Assembly: GCF_020783335.1 (NCBI RefSeq)
Contig: NZ_CP086068.1
Location: 3,658,001 to 3,722,000, forward strand
Direction: 5' to 3'
Origin: Mucilaginibacter daejeonensis
GTDB taxonomy: Bacteria; Bacteroidota; Bacteroidia; Sphingobacteriales; Sphingobacteriaceae
DNA: 64,000 bases
This document shows positions 1 through 9,312 of the stretch, piece after piece. How positions within the stretch are numbered: the stretch's first letter is position 1; every line of letters starts with the position of its first letter. The notes under the pieces were generated by a model. It was not told the origin of the DNA, did no database searches, and worked only from the letters and a program-made list of their open reading frames with translations. The position numbers and the translations under genes are program-made.

Positions 1-1008
1 ACCCAACTGGTGGCCGCTTTAAAGAAGGCCGGCATCAAAAAGATCAATGGGCGCATCATTGGTGATGATTCGCTATTTGATACGCAGGCCGTTCCTGACG
101 GCTGGATCTGGCAGGATGTGGGTAATTACTACGGCGCAGGCGCATCGGCCCTTTGCTGGCGCGAGAACACTTTTGATATCAAATACGAGACCAGCACCGT
201 TGGCAATCCTGTAAAGGTGATCGGCACCTCGCCAGCCATGCCTTACATCGACTTTAGGAGTGAGGTGACCACCGGCGCGCCCGGTACGGGCGACCACTCT
301 TACGCCTACGTGCCTGTGGGTACCAAGAACATGTACGTACGTGGCTCCTACTCTACCGATAAGGCCGAGAAAAGCATATCTGTATCCATGACCGACCCGG
401 CTTACGATGCGGCCTGGCGTTTAAGCGATACCCTGAAGCGCATAGGCATTGCCATAAGTGGGGAACCGGTATCAGTGACCACCTTAACAGCCGCCAACCT
501 GCCTTTGCCGGCCATGAGCAAGACCCTCACATCCATCAATTCGCCAGACCTGGGAAAGATCGTGTACTGGCTCAATAAAAAGAGTATCAACCTTTATGCG
601 GAGCAGTTGATCAAGACCATTGCACAGCGGAGCGGTAAAAAGGTATCGACCAGAGGGGGCGTGTCTGCCGTGAAAAGCTTTTGGCAAGCTAAGGGGATAG
701 ACAGCGCTGCATTGAACATTTATGACGGTAGCGGCCTGTCGCCCGGCGACCGTATCACTACCAGCGCGCTGGCACAGATACTCCGCACTGCGGCCGATCA
801 GCCATGGTTCGGTGTTTTTTACGAAAGCTTGCCTTTGTATAACAATATGCACATGAAAAGCGGTACCATTGCCGATGTTGTGGCCTACGCCGGTTACCAG
901 ACCCACCAGGGACGTAAACTATGCTTTTCGGCCATTATCAACAATTACACAGGTTCGACCACTGCGGTAAGGCAAAAGCTGTTCAAGGTACTGGACGAGC
1001 TGAAATAG
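1..1008 (+). CDS. dacB: D-alanyl-D-alanine carboxypeptidase/endopeptidase, PBP4 (DacB) family, 5' partial
   Basis: The reading frame is open to the left edge, so the N-terminus and the SxxK serine lie outside the window; a GTG at 10 is internal. What remains is the C-terminal part of a peptidase S13 protein. The SxN motif is Ser-Ile-Asn at 583-591 and the KTG-box equivalent is Lys-Ser-Gly-Thr at 856-867. The stretch DGSGLSPGDRIT between them is typical of PBP4. Family members trim peptidoglycan cross-links in the periplasm as DD-carboxypeptidases/endopeptidases. The stop codon directly abuts the stop of the convergent MgtC-like gene, with no spacer. The family call is firm; which of several DacB paralogues it is cannot be judged. 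Confidence 0.9.
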   Translation, partial: TQLVAALKKAGIKKINGRIIGDDSLFDTQAVPDGWIWQDVGNYYGAGASALCWRENTFDIKYETSTVGNPVKVIGTSPAMPYIDFRSEVTTGAPGTGDHSYAYVPVGTKNMYVRGSYSTDKAEKSISVSMTDPAYDAAWRLSDTLKRIGIAISGEPVSVTTLTAANLPLPAMSKTLTSINSPDLGKIVYWLNKKSINLYAEQLIKTIAQRSGKKVSTRGGVSAVKSFWQAKGIDSAALNIYDGSGLSPGDRITTSALAQILRTAADQPWFGVFYESLPLYNNMHMKSGTIADVVAYAGYQTHQGRKLCFSAIINNYTGSTTAVRQKLFKVLDELK

Positions 1009-1692
1009 CTATTGCAGCATGAACTCTGCCTTTTGAACACCATCGAGTGCCCGAATCTGTTGTAACACTTGCAGTTTGTTCACATTCTTGACATCCTGTT
1101 TGACCAGCGTGATGCTGATCTCATCGGTACCGTCCTCAACCTTTTTAAGGTCGATGTGAGTATAGCCTAAGTGAAGTTCTTTCAGTAAAGGGTCTAATTG
1201 GTCCACCAGTGTGTTCCCGTGTTGGATGCTTATCCGGATCTGGTCGGTTTGCCCTGCCTTAAAGTATCGTAGCTCCAGGGGTTTGATCAGCGCCAGTATG
1301 ATGAGGGCCAACACAGTGGTCAATACCGCAGCTCCGTACATGCCTCCGCCAACCGCCAATCCGATCGCCGCTACCGTCCAAAGGCCGGCCGCGGTGGTCA
1401 GTCCTTTGATCACTTGTTGCCGCACGAACATGATGGTACCTGCGCCAATGAAGCCAATACCACTCACCACCTGCGCGGCCACGCGCGACGGATCAAGCTC
1501 GATCCCTTTTTGACCGACAACATCGGTGAAACCATGCATCGATACGAGCATGAACAATGCAGCACCCATACAAACCAGCATGTGGGTACGCAGGCCTGCG
1601 GTCCAGTCGCGGCGTTGCCGCTCCAGACCTATCACGCTGCCCATTAAACAGGCAAGCAATATCCGAAGCATTATCTGTGTCAAGGAGATCAT
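1009..1692 (-). CDS. MgtC/SapB family membrane protein
   Basis: About 227 residues. The N-terminal half carries four to five hydrophobic helices with the MgtC signature GLERQRRDWTAGLRTHMLV, then a Gly-rich stretch SGIGFIGAGTI. The C-terminal 80 residues are soluble and ACT-like, ending in a helix. MgtC proteins are inner-membrane proteins linked to low-Mg2+ survival and F-type ATPase control in some pathogens; the role in environmental Bacteroidota is unclear. I chose ATG 1692, which begins just before the first membrane helix. A GTG at 1713 would add seven polar residues and has its only purine-rich sequence too close to serve. Converges on and abuts the PBP4 gene. Confidence 0.85.
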   Translation of the reverse strand: MISLTQIMLRILLACLMGSVIGLERQRRDWTAGLRTHMLVCMGAALFMLVSMHGFTDVVGQKGIELDPSRVAAQVVSGIGFIGAGTIMFVRQQVIKGLTTAAGLWTVAAIGLAVGGGMYGAAVLTTVLALIILALIKPLELRYFKAGQTDQIRISIQHGNTLVDQLDPLLKELHLGYTHIDLKKVEDGTDEISITLVKQDVKNVNKLQVLQQIRALDGVQKAEFMLQ

Positions 1693-1754
1693 AGATAATT
1701 CACGTCTATACACTCCTATATGTTTTAAAGAATTGTAGAAAGCAGTATCGATCG

Positions 1755-2057
1755 CTACCCTATTGCGGCAGATACCCGCCAGAACACCGCCATACCGTAG
1801 ATGATCAACATCACGGCATTAACGATCAGCAAAAGGTTGAGATCAGTGTATTGGAACTTTTTGACCGTGCAGGTGATCAGCAGACCAATAAAGCTTAGCA
1901 TTAGCAACAGCGGGAATATATTTTGCCACTGGTACAGGTTAATGTAGCCCAGGTGCTGCATCTTGTCCTTATATTGTATAAGCGCCACACCGGCTGCCAG
2001 CAGCATTATGAAAAATAGCCTCACCATAAAGCGGGCTATGTATCTGATCGCTTTCAT
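1755..2057 (-). CDS. Small three-helix membrane protein, unknown function
   Basis: 100 residues beginning MKAIRYIARF with three hydrophobic segments (about 10-28, 46-64 and 73-92) separated by short Lys-rich loops, which fits a small inner-membrane protein. No family was recognised. The positively charged N-terminus suggests it faces the cytoplasm. It lies 62 bp upstream of the MgtC-like gene on the same strand and could be co-transcribed with it. Evidence for a real gene is the membrane-protein composition and the absence of a better frame here. Confidence 0.6.
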   Translation of the reverse strand: MKAIRYIARFMVRLFFIMLLAAGVALIQYKDKMQHLGYINLYQWQNIFPLLLMLSFIGLLITCTVKKFQYTDLNLLLIVNAVMLIIYGMAVFWRVSAAIG

Positions 2058-2135
2058 ATCGGGCGTAAAATTAGGTTTTTACGATGGTATGGTTCGCCAT
2101 AGCATAAATTTATTACCGATGGTTAACTTTAGGGC

Positions 2136-3092
2136 ATGAAAAAGCTTTACGCTATCGTTTGCTGCCTGGCCATTATATCGCTGACCCAACCTGCGGCTAA
2201 CGCTCAGTCTCCCTCATTCAAGGTGGTGCCGTTAGGCGTTAAGGGCGGTGTTGATGAAAGCGACCTTTCGGCATATATGGTGGCGCCCGTTGCTGATGAT
2301 CGCTTTATTTGCCTTGATGCCGGCACCATACATCACGGTTTGGAGCGTGCCATTGCCAACAAGGCATTGAATGGTACCCCTGAAGATGCACAACGCAGGC
2401 TGATCAAAGCTTACTTTATCTCGCACTCTCATTTGGATCACTTGAGCGGCCTGGTGATCAATTCGCCGGAGGACACCTCGAAAGCTATTTATGCCAACGC
2501 CGACTGCATCGAGGCTTTCAAGAACTACTACTTCACTTGGAAAAGCTGGGCCAACTTTGCCAATGAGGGCGAAAAGCCACAGCTGAACAAGTACAAGTAC
2601 GAGGTGATGACCGGAGGACAACAAGTGAGTGTTCCGAATACCTCTCTCAAGGTCCGGTCATTTCCGCTTAGCCATTCCAATTTGCAAAGCACCGCGTTTT
2701 TGGTGAACAGTAAAGATAACTATCTCTTATATCTGGGTGATACCGGCCCTGACGAGATCGAGAAAAGCGAGAACCTGAATAACCTGTGGAAAGCGATCGC
2801 ACCAATAGTAAAAGCAGGTAAGCTTAAAGCGCTGCTGATCGAGGTGTCCTTCCCTAACCAGCAGCCGGATAAGAACCTGTTCGGCCACCTGACCCCTAAC
2901 TGGCTGAACAAGGAAATGAAGGTACTGGCAGGCTATGCCGGTGCTAGAAATATGAAAGGCTTTAAACTAATGGTAACGCACGTAAAGCCACCTCAAAGCA
3001 AGATACTCATGATCCAACGGCAGCTAAAAGCTCAAAACGAACTTGGGTTACAATTGGTATTCCCGAAGCAGGGCAAGCAATTGCTCTTTTAG
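2136..3092 (+). CDS. Secreted metallo-beta-lactamase-fold protein, class II cyclic-nucleotide phosphodiesterase-like
   Basis: 318 residues. Residues 1-23 form a signal peptide ending ANA-Q, so the mature protein should be periplasmic. The metal-binding motif HSHLDH at 97-102, a later SHS and GDTG, and a C-terminal THVKPP match the class II 3',5'-cyclic-nucleotide phosphodiesterase family (yeast PDE1, bacterial CpdP). That family hydrolyses cAMP/cGMP with bound zinc. A periplasmic position would make an intracellular cAMP role unlikely, so the real substrate is open. Upstream there is only an imperfect -7 box (TAACTTTA, 2124-2131). A strong hairpin follows the stop. Confidence 0.8.
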   Translation: MKKLYAIVCCLAIISLTQPAANAQSPSFKVVPLGVKGGVDESDLSAYMVAPVADDRFICLDAGTIHHGLERAIANKALNGTPEDAQRRLIKAYFISHSHLDHLSGLVINSPEDTSKAIYANADCIEAFKNYYFTWKSWANFANEGEKPQLNKYKYEVMTGGQQVSVPNTSLKVRSFPLSHSNLQSTAFLVNSKDNYLLYLGDTGPDEIEKSENLNNLWKAIAPIVKAGKLKALLIEVSFPNQQPDKNLFGHLTPNWLNKEMKVLAGYAGARNMKGFKLMVTHVKPPQSKILMIQRQLKAQNELGLQLVFPKQGKQLLF

Positions 3093-3117
3093 ACTTTTTT
3101 AAAAGTCAACTAAAGCA

Positions 3118-3151
3118 AACAGCCACGAGGACCCGTGTCCTCGTGGCTGTT
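3118..3151. terminator. Bidirectional hairpin terminator between convergent genes
   Basis: A perfect 15-bp stem (3118-3132 with 3137-3151) and 4-nt loop lies between the phosphodiesterase-like gene and the convergent AI-2E-type gene. There is no strong T run on the plus side, so its efficiency as an intrinsic terminator is inferred from stem strength and position. Confidence 0.75.
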
Positions 3152-3172
3152 CTGTACTATATGTCAACGGGA

Positions 3173-4264
3173 TCACTCCGTTTTCATTTCTTCCTGAGCT
3201 ACGCGGTTGTATTCATAATCGCCCCCTAATAGGTAGCCCCACGGCCGGAGACCCTCGATATGGTCGAAGATGATCTTGCAGATGGCGATCACCGGAATAG
3301 ACAGGAACATACCTGATAAACCCCAAAGCATCTCGCCCAGTACGATACCGATAAAGGTGATCAGCGCGTTCAAACGCACTTTTGAGCCCACTACCATTGG
3401 CAATACCACGTTGGCATCGATCGCGTGAATGGCTACCACAACTATGGCCACTATCACGGCCTTACTTACCGCACCAGTAGCAAAAGTGATCAGCGTACTC
3501 AGCAGCAAGGCAGAAAAGATGCCCACGTACGGGATAATATTGAACAATGCGGTGATGATACCCAATAGCATCGCATATTTAACACCAATGATCCAAAAAG
3601 CTACGCAGGTGATCACAGCAACTACCAGCATCTCGATCAACAAACCCAAGATGTATTTACGCAGAATCAGTTGAATGTTCTCGACCACTTTATGCACGAT
3701 AGGTGTAGCTTCTTCCCTGAATACGTACAGGATAAAACGGAATAGTAAACGGCGATAGAATAGGATCAGGAAGGTAAAGATGGTAATGAACAAGTAGAAT
3801 AACACTAATGAGGACAACGCGCCGAAAGTGCTACCTACTACCGTGGTACCCGATGCTACCAGTTTGTCGGTAGTGTCGTTCACATATACCATCTGCTTTT
3901 CTACATTGACATGAAAGGTACGTTGTACCCATAGCTGGATATCCACGGCCGACTTATTGATCTGTTCCTTAAGGAGCGGCCAGTCATGCGCAAGGTTAGA
4001 AATTTGGGTGCCTACCAGATAAACAATGCCGCTGATGAACAATATCATCAACAGTATAGAAACAAAACCTGCCATACTGCGTGGCAATTTGAGTTTACGT
4101 TCCAAAAAATTACTTATCGGCAACAGCAATATCGCGAACAGGAAACCGAACATCAGCGGATCAAGCAGCTCTTTACCTAAAATGATCAGGAATCCAAGAG
4201 CAAGAACACCGATCAGTACAAAGGCAAGGCGGGCATAGAAAGGCAGGTCATCTTTAAGGATCAT
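3173..4264 (-). CDS. AI-2E family transporter (PerM/TqsA/YdiK type)
   Basis: 363 residues from ATG 4264; a TTG at 4270 would add only two residues. The protein has about eight hydrophobic helices: two pairs near the N-terminus, a soluble region around 70-145 with amphipathic segments, then a C-terminal bundle. It carries the family signature PYVGIFSALLLS and the conserved C-terminal GMFLSIPVIAICKII. Members of PF01594 include AI-2 exporters, Na+/H+ antiporters and proteins of unknown substrate, so no substrate is assigned. It is divergent from the amino acid permease across a 412-bp gap. Confidence 0.85.
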   Translation of the reverse strand: MILKDDLPFYARLAFVLIGVLALGFLIILGKELLDPLMFGFLFAILLLPISNFLERKLKLPRSMAGFVSILLMILFISGIVYLVGTQISNLAHDWPLLKEQINKSAVDIQLWVQRTFHVNVEKQMVYVNDTTDKLVASGTTVVGSTFGALSSLVLFYLFITIFTFLILFYRRLLFRFILYVFREEATPIVHKVVENIQLILRKYILGLLIEMLVVAVITCVAFWIIGVKYAMLLGIITALFNIIPYVGIFSALLLSTLITFATGAVSKAVIVAIVVVAIHAIDANVVLPMVVGSKVRLNALITFIGIVLGEMLWGLSGMFLSIPVIAICKIIFDHIEGLRPWGYLLGGDYEYNRVAQEEMKTE

Positions 4265-4676
4265 GGGCAATTATATAAGTTTGTTCATATTAACGGATCT
4301 TAGCGGTCAACAAGCTTTATTATGTAATGTTTTTATTACACAGGCTTTTACCATTCAGCGTTTAAAACTTCTATCTCTTGAACACCGAACAGTTCAAGAT
4401 GCTCCAAGCCTTGAGCAGCCGGCCGGTCCTCTTCCAAACTTATTTCGATACAACGAAAGAGCTGTGAGATAGCTTTTATCTAAAGATCAGCTTCTCAGGC
4501 TCGCTAACGATGTCCACAGAAGGACTAAAATGCGGATATCAGATAATTAATGACCTGAAATGCAACAATTTTGGCTTGTGTTTGTACGCTACCCGCCCCA
4601 CCCTTTAGATTATCAATAAAAATGGTTAGGTTTGAAGGGATAAACATGATCAAATCTATACAACTGTTCAAAAAAC
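4265..4676. other. Divergent intergenic region between AI-2E-type and APC genes
   Basis: 412 bases with no convincing gene. The only ORF (4263-4472, plus strand) overlaps the start of the AI-2E-type gene and has no recognisable protein character. The right end holds the -7 box for the permease. No tRNA, riboswitch-like fold or repeat was recognised. Confidence 0.6.
4627..4634 (+). promoter_or_regulatory. -7 promoter box for the APC permease
   Basis: TAGGTTTG matches the Bacteroidota -7 consensus TAnnTTTG exactly. Its position predicts a transcript start near 4638 and a leader of about 39 nt. At 19 nt upstream there is TTT instead of the -33 TTG, so the second element is weak. Confidence 0.5.
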
Positions 4677-6209
4677 ATGAGTTTATTTATTAAAAAATCC
4701 ATCAAGTCGTTGCTTGCTGCATCGGTCGAGTCGGATAAGAGTTTAAAACGTACCCTTGGGCCGGTTGCCTTGATCGCATTGGGTATCGGGGCTATCATTG
4801 GCGCGGGTCTGTTCGTCCGTACAGCGGCAGCTGCCGGTGGCAACGCAGGTCCGGCTGTTACCATTTCATTTATCATCGCTGCTATAGGTTGCGCACTGGC
4901 AGGTCTTTGCTATGCTGAGTTCGCCAGTATGATCCCTATCGCGGGTAGTGCCTACACCTATTCATACGCTACCATGGGCGAGTTCATCGCCTGGATCATC
5001 GGGTGGGATCTCGTATTGGAATATGCCTTGGGTGCTGCAACAGTTGCCATAGGCTGGTCGCAATATCTCAACGATCTGCTCAATACGTTCTTCGGGTTCA
5101 CCATACCTTATGAGTGGAGCCATTCGCCGTTCCAGGTGTCGGATCTGGGCGTGCATGGTATCGTTAACCTTCCAGCTATCCTGATCATCTTATTACTGAC
5201 CATGCTGCTGATCCGTGGCACGGCCGAGTCGGCATTGGTAAATAACATCATCGTGTTCGTTAAAGTGGCCATCGTGTTGCTGATCATCGGCTTCGGCTGG
5301 CAGTTCATCAACCCGGCTAACCACACCCCATACATGATCCCTGCTGATGCCGGTACCGTTAAACTGAATACCGGTGCTATACATGACTACGCCGCTGCTG
5401 GTAATCACGGCTGGTTCGGGGTATTGCGTGGAGCCAGTATCGTATTCTTCGCCTTTATAGGTTTTGATGCGGTTTCAACTGCTGCCCAAGAAGCTAAGAA
5501 TCCACAGAAAGATATGCCACTGGGTATCCTGGTGTCATTGGTGATCTGTACCGCTTTATACATCCTGTTCTCGCACGTGTTGACCGGTGTGGCCTCTTAC
5601 AAAGAGTTCCTGACCCAAGGTAGCGAAGCTTCAGTATCATATGCTATACGCAATCACATGCCTGGATATGGCTGGTTGGCTAAATTAGTAACAGTGGCCA
5701 TCCTGGCCGGTTTCTCATCGGTTATCCTGGTGATGCTGATGGGCCAGACCCGCGTGTTCTACACCATGAGCACCGACGGCCTGGTACCTAAAGTGTTCTC
5801 TAAACTTCACCCGGTATACCGCACGCCATACAAATCACAGTGGTTATTCTTCGTATTCGTATCGTTGTTCGCAGGTTTTGTGCCTGATAGCATCGTGGGC
5901 GATATGGTGAGTATAGGTACGCTGTTCGCTTTCGTATTAGTATGTATCGGTATCTTTATCCTCCGCAAGACCGACCCTAACATCGAGCGTCCGTTCAAGA
6001 CCCCGGCTTACATGATCGTTTGCCCGCTGGGTGCGTTAGTTTGCTTGTCAATGATCGCCAGCGAGGGCTGGGAGAACTGGGCCCGACTGATCGTTTGGCT
6101 GGCTATCGGTTTTGTTATCTACTTTGGCTATAGCATCAAACATTCAAAGGTGCGCCACGGTGACAGCGGTATCCCGTTCGATCCACCTAATCCTACTTAC
6201 GTTGAGTAA
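4677..6209 (+). CDS. APC-family amino acid permease (cationic amino acid transporter-like)
   Basis: 510 residues with about twelve hydrophobic helices. The first helix carries the APC substrate-site signature GIGAIIGAGLFV. Helix 2-3 has CYAEFASMIPIAGSAYTYSYA and helix 6 has FFAFIGFDAVSTAAQE, both typical of the CAT-like subfamily in Bacteroidota. It should import amino acids across the inner membrane by proton or Na+ coupling; specificity cannot be read. The ATG at 4677 is preceded by a -7 box and the gene ends at a strong terminator, so it appears monocistronic. Confidence 0.88.
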   Translation: MSLFIKKSIKSLLAASVESDKSLKRTLGPVALIALGIGAIIGAGLFVRTAAAAGGNAGPAVTISFIIAAIGCALAGLCYAEFASMIPIAGSAYTYSYATMGEFIAWIIGWDLVLEYALGAATVAIGWSQYLNDLLNTFFGFTIPYEWSHSPFQVSDLGVHGIVNLPAILIILLLTMLLIRGTAESALVNNIIVFVKVAIVLLIIGFGWQFINPANHTPYMIPADAGTVKLNTGAIHDYAAAGNHGWFGVLRGASIVFFAFIGFDAVSTAAQEAKNPQKDMPLGILVSLVICTALYILFSHVLTGVASYKEFLTQGSEASVSYAIRNHMPGYGWLAKLVTVAILAGFSSVILVMLMGQTRVFYTMSTDGLVPKVFSKLHPVYRTPYKSQWLFFVFVSLFAGFVPDSIVGDMVSIGTLFAFVLVCIGIFILRKTDPNIERPFKTPAYMIVCPLGALVCLSMIASEGWENWARLIVWLAIGFVIYFGYSIKHSKVRHGDSGIPFDPPNPTYVE

Positions 6210-6222
6210 CATCCTTCATACA

Positions 6223-6263
6223 TAACAAAAAAGGTTCTGCCGCAAGCAGAACCTTTTTTGTTA
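6223..6263 (+). terminator. Intrinsic terminator after the APC permease
   Basis: An 18-bp perfect stem (6223-6240 with 6246-6263) and a 5-nt loop CGCAA. The stem's 3' arm contains six T residues and the 5' arm the matching A run, so it can work in both directions. Confidence 0.88.
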
Positions 6264-6300
6264 ATGATCCTTAGTAACGTGCACACCGTTATCAACCTCA

Positions 6301-7494
6301 ATGAAAGCCGACAAAAATCTATGGATACTGGTATTCATATGCGTCATCAACTCGATGGGCTTCGGCATCATTGTGCCGTTGCTTTACGACTATGGCAAAA
6401 AGTTCGGCCTTAACGAGCAAACCATTGGCATCTTAACAGCGTCATTTTCCGTTGCCCAGTTCTTCGCCACGCCCCTGCTGGGCGCCCTGTCTGACCGTTG
6501 GGGACGCAAACCCCTATTGGCCATAAGCCTGGTAGGCACCTGTATCTCTTTTTTGGTATTCGCCTTTGCACAGAACCTGTTGATGCTTTTTGCTGCGCGG
6601 ATATTAGACGGCATCACCGGCGGTAATATATCGGTAGCGCAGGCCATGGTGTCTGACAGTTCCACCTCCGAGGACCGCGCTAAAAAATTCGGCATATTAA
6701 GTTCAGCCTTCGGGTTCGGTTTTGTGCTGGGGCCAGCCATTGGCGGTTCATTAAGCAATTGGGGCATGCAGGTACCGTTCTATTTTGCGGCGGACATTGC
6801 CCTCATCGGCGCCTTATGCTCTATCTTTTTACTGAAGGACACCTCAAAGAACAAAGACCAGGCGGCAAAAGCAGACGCTAAAAGCGACCGCCCCAAGAAC
6901 TTCAATTTCTCGTCACTGATCACCGCTTTAAAGATCCCAGTGATCGGCACAGCGGTGTTCACCGGCTTTTTGCTGACCATGGCCCAGTTCGTGATGATCA
7001 TCGGTTTTCAAACCTTTTCGGTTGATGAGTTGAAGATCAAGCCAGCGCAGATCGGGCTGTTATATGCCGGCTTTGGCGTAACAGGCATCCTGATGCAACT
7101 GGCTGTACCGCTGATCAATAAACTCATTCCTTCAAGGTCGTCGGTGCTGATCATTTCTACCACTCTTTGTGCTATAGCCATGGCACTCTCAGGATTCACC
7201 AGCGCGTTAATACCGTTCATCATTTGCATTTACGTTTACGGCCTGTTCAACGGGCTACGTAACCCTATGCTGAATGCCGTTATAGCCGATCACAACAGCG
7301 ATGACCGCCAGGGCGAGATACTGGGCGTTAACCAGTCGTATGCCTCGGTAGGGCAAACGCTTGGCCCCATAGCAGCAGGCTTGATCACCGCCGTTTCCAT
7401 ACATGCGGTGTTCTTTCTTTCGGCCTTTTTTATTTTGACTGGCCTTTTGCTTACCTTTAGGCTGAGAACCAAAGAGCAGCAAAACGCTCACTGA
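6301..7494 (+). CDS. MFS transporter, DHA1/TetA-like drug efflux family
   Basis: 397 residues with twelve predicted membrane helices. The motif A loop between helices 2 and 3 reads GALSDRWGRKPLL. A second family feature, RILDGITGGNISVAQAMVSD followed by RAKKFGILSSAFGFGFVLGP, is characteristic of the TetA/tetracycline-resistance-like DHA1 subgroup. It probably acts as a proton-driven exporter of drugs or metabolites; no substrate is inferred. The stop is 3 bp before the MarC gene, so the two are almost certainly co-transcribed. No clear -7 box was found in the 37 bp between the preceding terminator and the start. Confidence 0.88.
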   Translation: MKADKNLWILVFICVINSMGFGIIVPLLYDYGKKFGLNEQTIGILTASFSVAQFFATPLLGALSDRWGRKPLLAISLVGTCISFLVFAFAQNLLMLFAARILDGITGGNISVAQAMVSDSSTSEDRAKKFGILSSAFGFGFVLGPAIGGSLSNWGMQVPFYFAADIALIGALCSIFLLKDTSKNKDQAAKADAKSDRPKNFNFSSLITALKIPVIGTAVFTGFLLTMAQFVMIIGFQTFSVDELKIKPAQIGLLYAGFGVTGILMQLAVPLINKLIPSRSSVLIISTTLCAIAMALSGFTSALIPFIICIYVYGLFNGLRNPMLNAVIADHNSDDRQGEILGVNQSYASVGQTLGPIAAGLITAVSIHAVFFLSAFFILTGLLLTFRLRTKEQQNAH

Positions 7495-7497
7495 TGT

Positions 7498-8076
7498 ATG
7501 CTGAACGCCTTCGACCCCAGGCAGGTACTGTCTGTGACCATGATCCTTTTCGCCATTATCGATATCGTGGGATCCATCCCCATCATTATCGACCTGAGGC
7601 AACGTGCGGGCCATATTCAATCTGAAAAAGCTGCGCTGACCGCCCTCGTACTCATGGTGATGTTCCTGTTCGTGGGTGATGAGATGCTAAAGATCATTGG
7701 TCTTGACATAGCGTCATTTGCCATTGCCGGTTCATTGGTGATCTTTATCATTGCCATGGAGATGATCTTGGGTATACAGGTGTTTAAGGAAGACGACCAC
7801 ATCCCTGCTACCGTATCTATCGTCCCGCTGGCCTTCCCTCTCATTGCTGGTGCAGGTACCATGACCACCTTGCTATCCTTAAAATCACAATACGCCACCA
7901 TCAACATCGTAGTAGCGATCATGCTCAATACGGCGATCGTTTACGTGGTACTCAAGAACGTGAAACTGTTGGAGCAACTATTAGGCAAAACGGGCTTGGG
8001 AGTGCTGCGTAAAGCGTTTGGCGTGATCCTATTGGCCATAGCCATCAAGCTATTCAGAAGTAATAGCGGGCTGTAA
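7498..8076 (+). CDS. MarC family integral membrane protein
   Basis: 192 residues with six hydrophobic helices. Features typical of MarC (PF01914) are IVGSIPIIIDL in the first helix, FVGDEMLKIIGLDIASFAIAGSLVIF, and PLAFPLIAGAGTMTTLLSL. E. coli MarC was once linked to multiple antibiotic resistance but has no proven function; relatives have been suggested to export amino acids or act as stress proteins. Begins 3 bp after the MFS stop, suggesting a two-gene operon. A purine-rich low-complexity stretch follows the stop. Confidence 0.85.
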   Translation: MLNAFDPRQVLSVTMILFAIIDIVGSIPIIIDLRQRAGHIQSEKAALTALVLMVMFLFVGDEMLKIIGLDIASFAIAGSLVIFIIAMEMILGIQVFKEDDHIPATVSIVPLAFPLIAGAGTMTTLLSLKSQYATINIVVAIMLNTAIVYVVLKNVKLLEQLLGKTGLGVLRKAFGVILLAIAIKLFRSNSGL

Positions 8077-8106
8077 AAAAAGAGAGGCAAGAGCTAAGAG
8101 CGGACA

Positions 8107-9312
8107 CTATTCCATCTCCACTGATCGGTCGTTAAGACTTTTTGGCTTATCCGGCGCTATCAATCTTGCAACGAACATGGTATCGGCCTTGTGTTCATAA
8201 CCCTTCAACACCTGCATCTCTTCCAGCTCTAATCCTAACTCTTCGGTCAGATAGTCGACCGCGTCCTCGTTCTCTGCTTTGAAGGCCGAACAGGTGATAT
8301 AAATGAGCGGCTTACCGGGGCTAAGGTATTTGGCCACATTGCGGGCGATACTTTGCTGCAGGCGCTGAAAAAAAGCGATGCGATGCCCATCAAATTGGGT
8401 GATCAGCTCGGGGGTACGCCCCCAGGTGCCAGAGCCGGTGCAGGGCGCATCCAGTATGATACCGTCAAAAGCATAATCATGCATCAGGTAGTCGGGATTT
8501 TGGGTCAGGTCCAGTATCTTTTTCTGGTACTTCATCAAACCCACCTGCCTGAAGCGTTCATCAAGGTTGGCCAGTATATTCTCCCTCACGTCAGAGACCA
8601 CCAACTTCAGGTCGGCCTGTTGCTCATGCAGCAAGAGTGACTTTCCGCCTGATGCGGCGCAGGCGTCCCACCATTTCTCCCAACGTTGCGGCCTGAAGTA
8701 CCGTGCGGTCTGTTGCGAAGAATGGTCCTGCACCTCGAACCAGTGCTGATTAGGGAACAAGGTCTCAAGCTTGGTACCGTTAGGTAACGTCAAACAGTTG
8801 TGGCCTTCATCTTTAAAGGTCACTCCTGCCTGGCTAAGCGTAGCCTTCACCTGCGCCTCAAAGCCTTTACGCACCCTGATGAAAAGATCAGGCTGAACAA
8901 AGAATGATCTCAAAAAAGCTTCTTTATCTATAGCGGGCGACAGTTGCCCGTGCTGCGGATAAACGTCATGCAGGTCGAACTGTGGATAGCCTGCTTTCAC
9001 CATATCCAGTTTTTCCTGCAGGTCGAAATGTATACAGGCCTCCCACTCTGGCTTAAAATGCAGCAGGAAGGAGTTGGTTTGGGTATTACACAGGAACTCG
9101 GCCACCATCAGGCGGTCCTCGGCAGGCAGGTCGGCCAGGGCGTTACCCAGGCGGAAGTAGTTATATACTAACCGGCTGGCCACCTTACGATCGGTAGAGC
9201 CCATTTGCTTGTTCTGCCTGAAAAAGCCTGGAAGGAACTTATTCAGTTGAACATCGGCCGGGTACTCGGCCAGTATGCGTTGAAAGGTCTTGAGCTGGTT
9301 AAGGGCTTTCAT
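8107..9312 (-). CDS. rsmB: 16S rRNA (cytosine-C5) methyltransferase, RsmB/NOL1-NOP2-Sun family
   Basis: 401 residues. The C-terminal half has the Rossmann methyltransferase core with both conserved cysteine motifs: DAPCTGSGTWGR (motif IV, PCT) and ITCSAFKAENEDAV (motif VI, TCS). The N-terminal 170 residues are helical and resemble the NusB-like RNA-binding region of RsmB. Family enzymes use S-adenosylmethionine to methylate C5 of a cytosine in 16S rRNA, C967 in E. coli. The start ATG overlaps the stop of the upstream lipoprotein gene as ATGA, so translation is likely coupled. It is the last gene of the guaA operon. The choice of RsmB over another member is inference. Confidence 0.82.
   Translation of the reverse strand: MKALNQLKTFQRILAEYPADVQLNKFLPGFFRQNKQMGSTDRKVASRLVYNYFRLGNALADLPAEDRLMVAEFLCNTQTNSFLLHFKPEWEACIHFDLQEKLDMVKAGYPQFDLHDVYPQHGQLSPAIDKEAFLRSFFVQPDLFIRVRKGFEAQVKATLSQAGVTFKDEGHNCLTLPNGTKLETLFPNQHWFEVQDHSSQQTARYFRPQRWEKWWDACAASGGKSLLLHEQQADLKLVVSDVRENILANLDERFRQVGLMKYQKKILDLTQNPDYLMHDYAFDGIILDAPCTGSGTWGRTPELITQFDGHRIAFFQRLQQSIARNVAKYLSPGKPLIYITCSAFKAENEDAVDYLTEELGLELEEMQVLKGYEHKADTMFVARLIAPDKPKSLNDRSVEME

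Noticed and set aside
4263-4472. Plus-strand ORF of 69 residues upstream of the amino acid permease
   Set aside because: It begins over the start of the AI-2E-type gene on the other strand and has no protein-like pattern.
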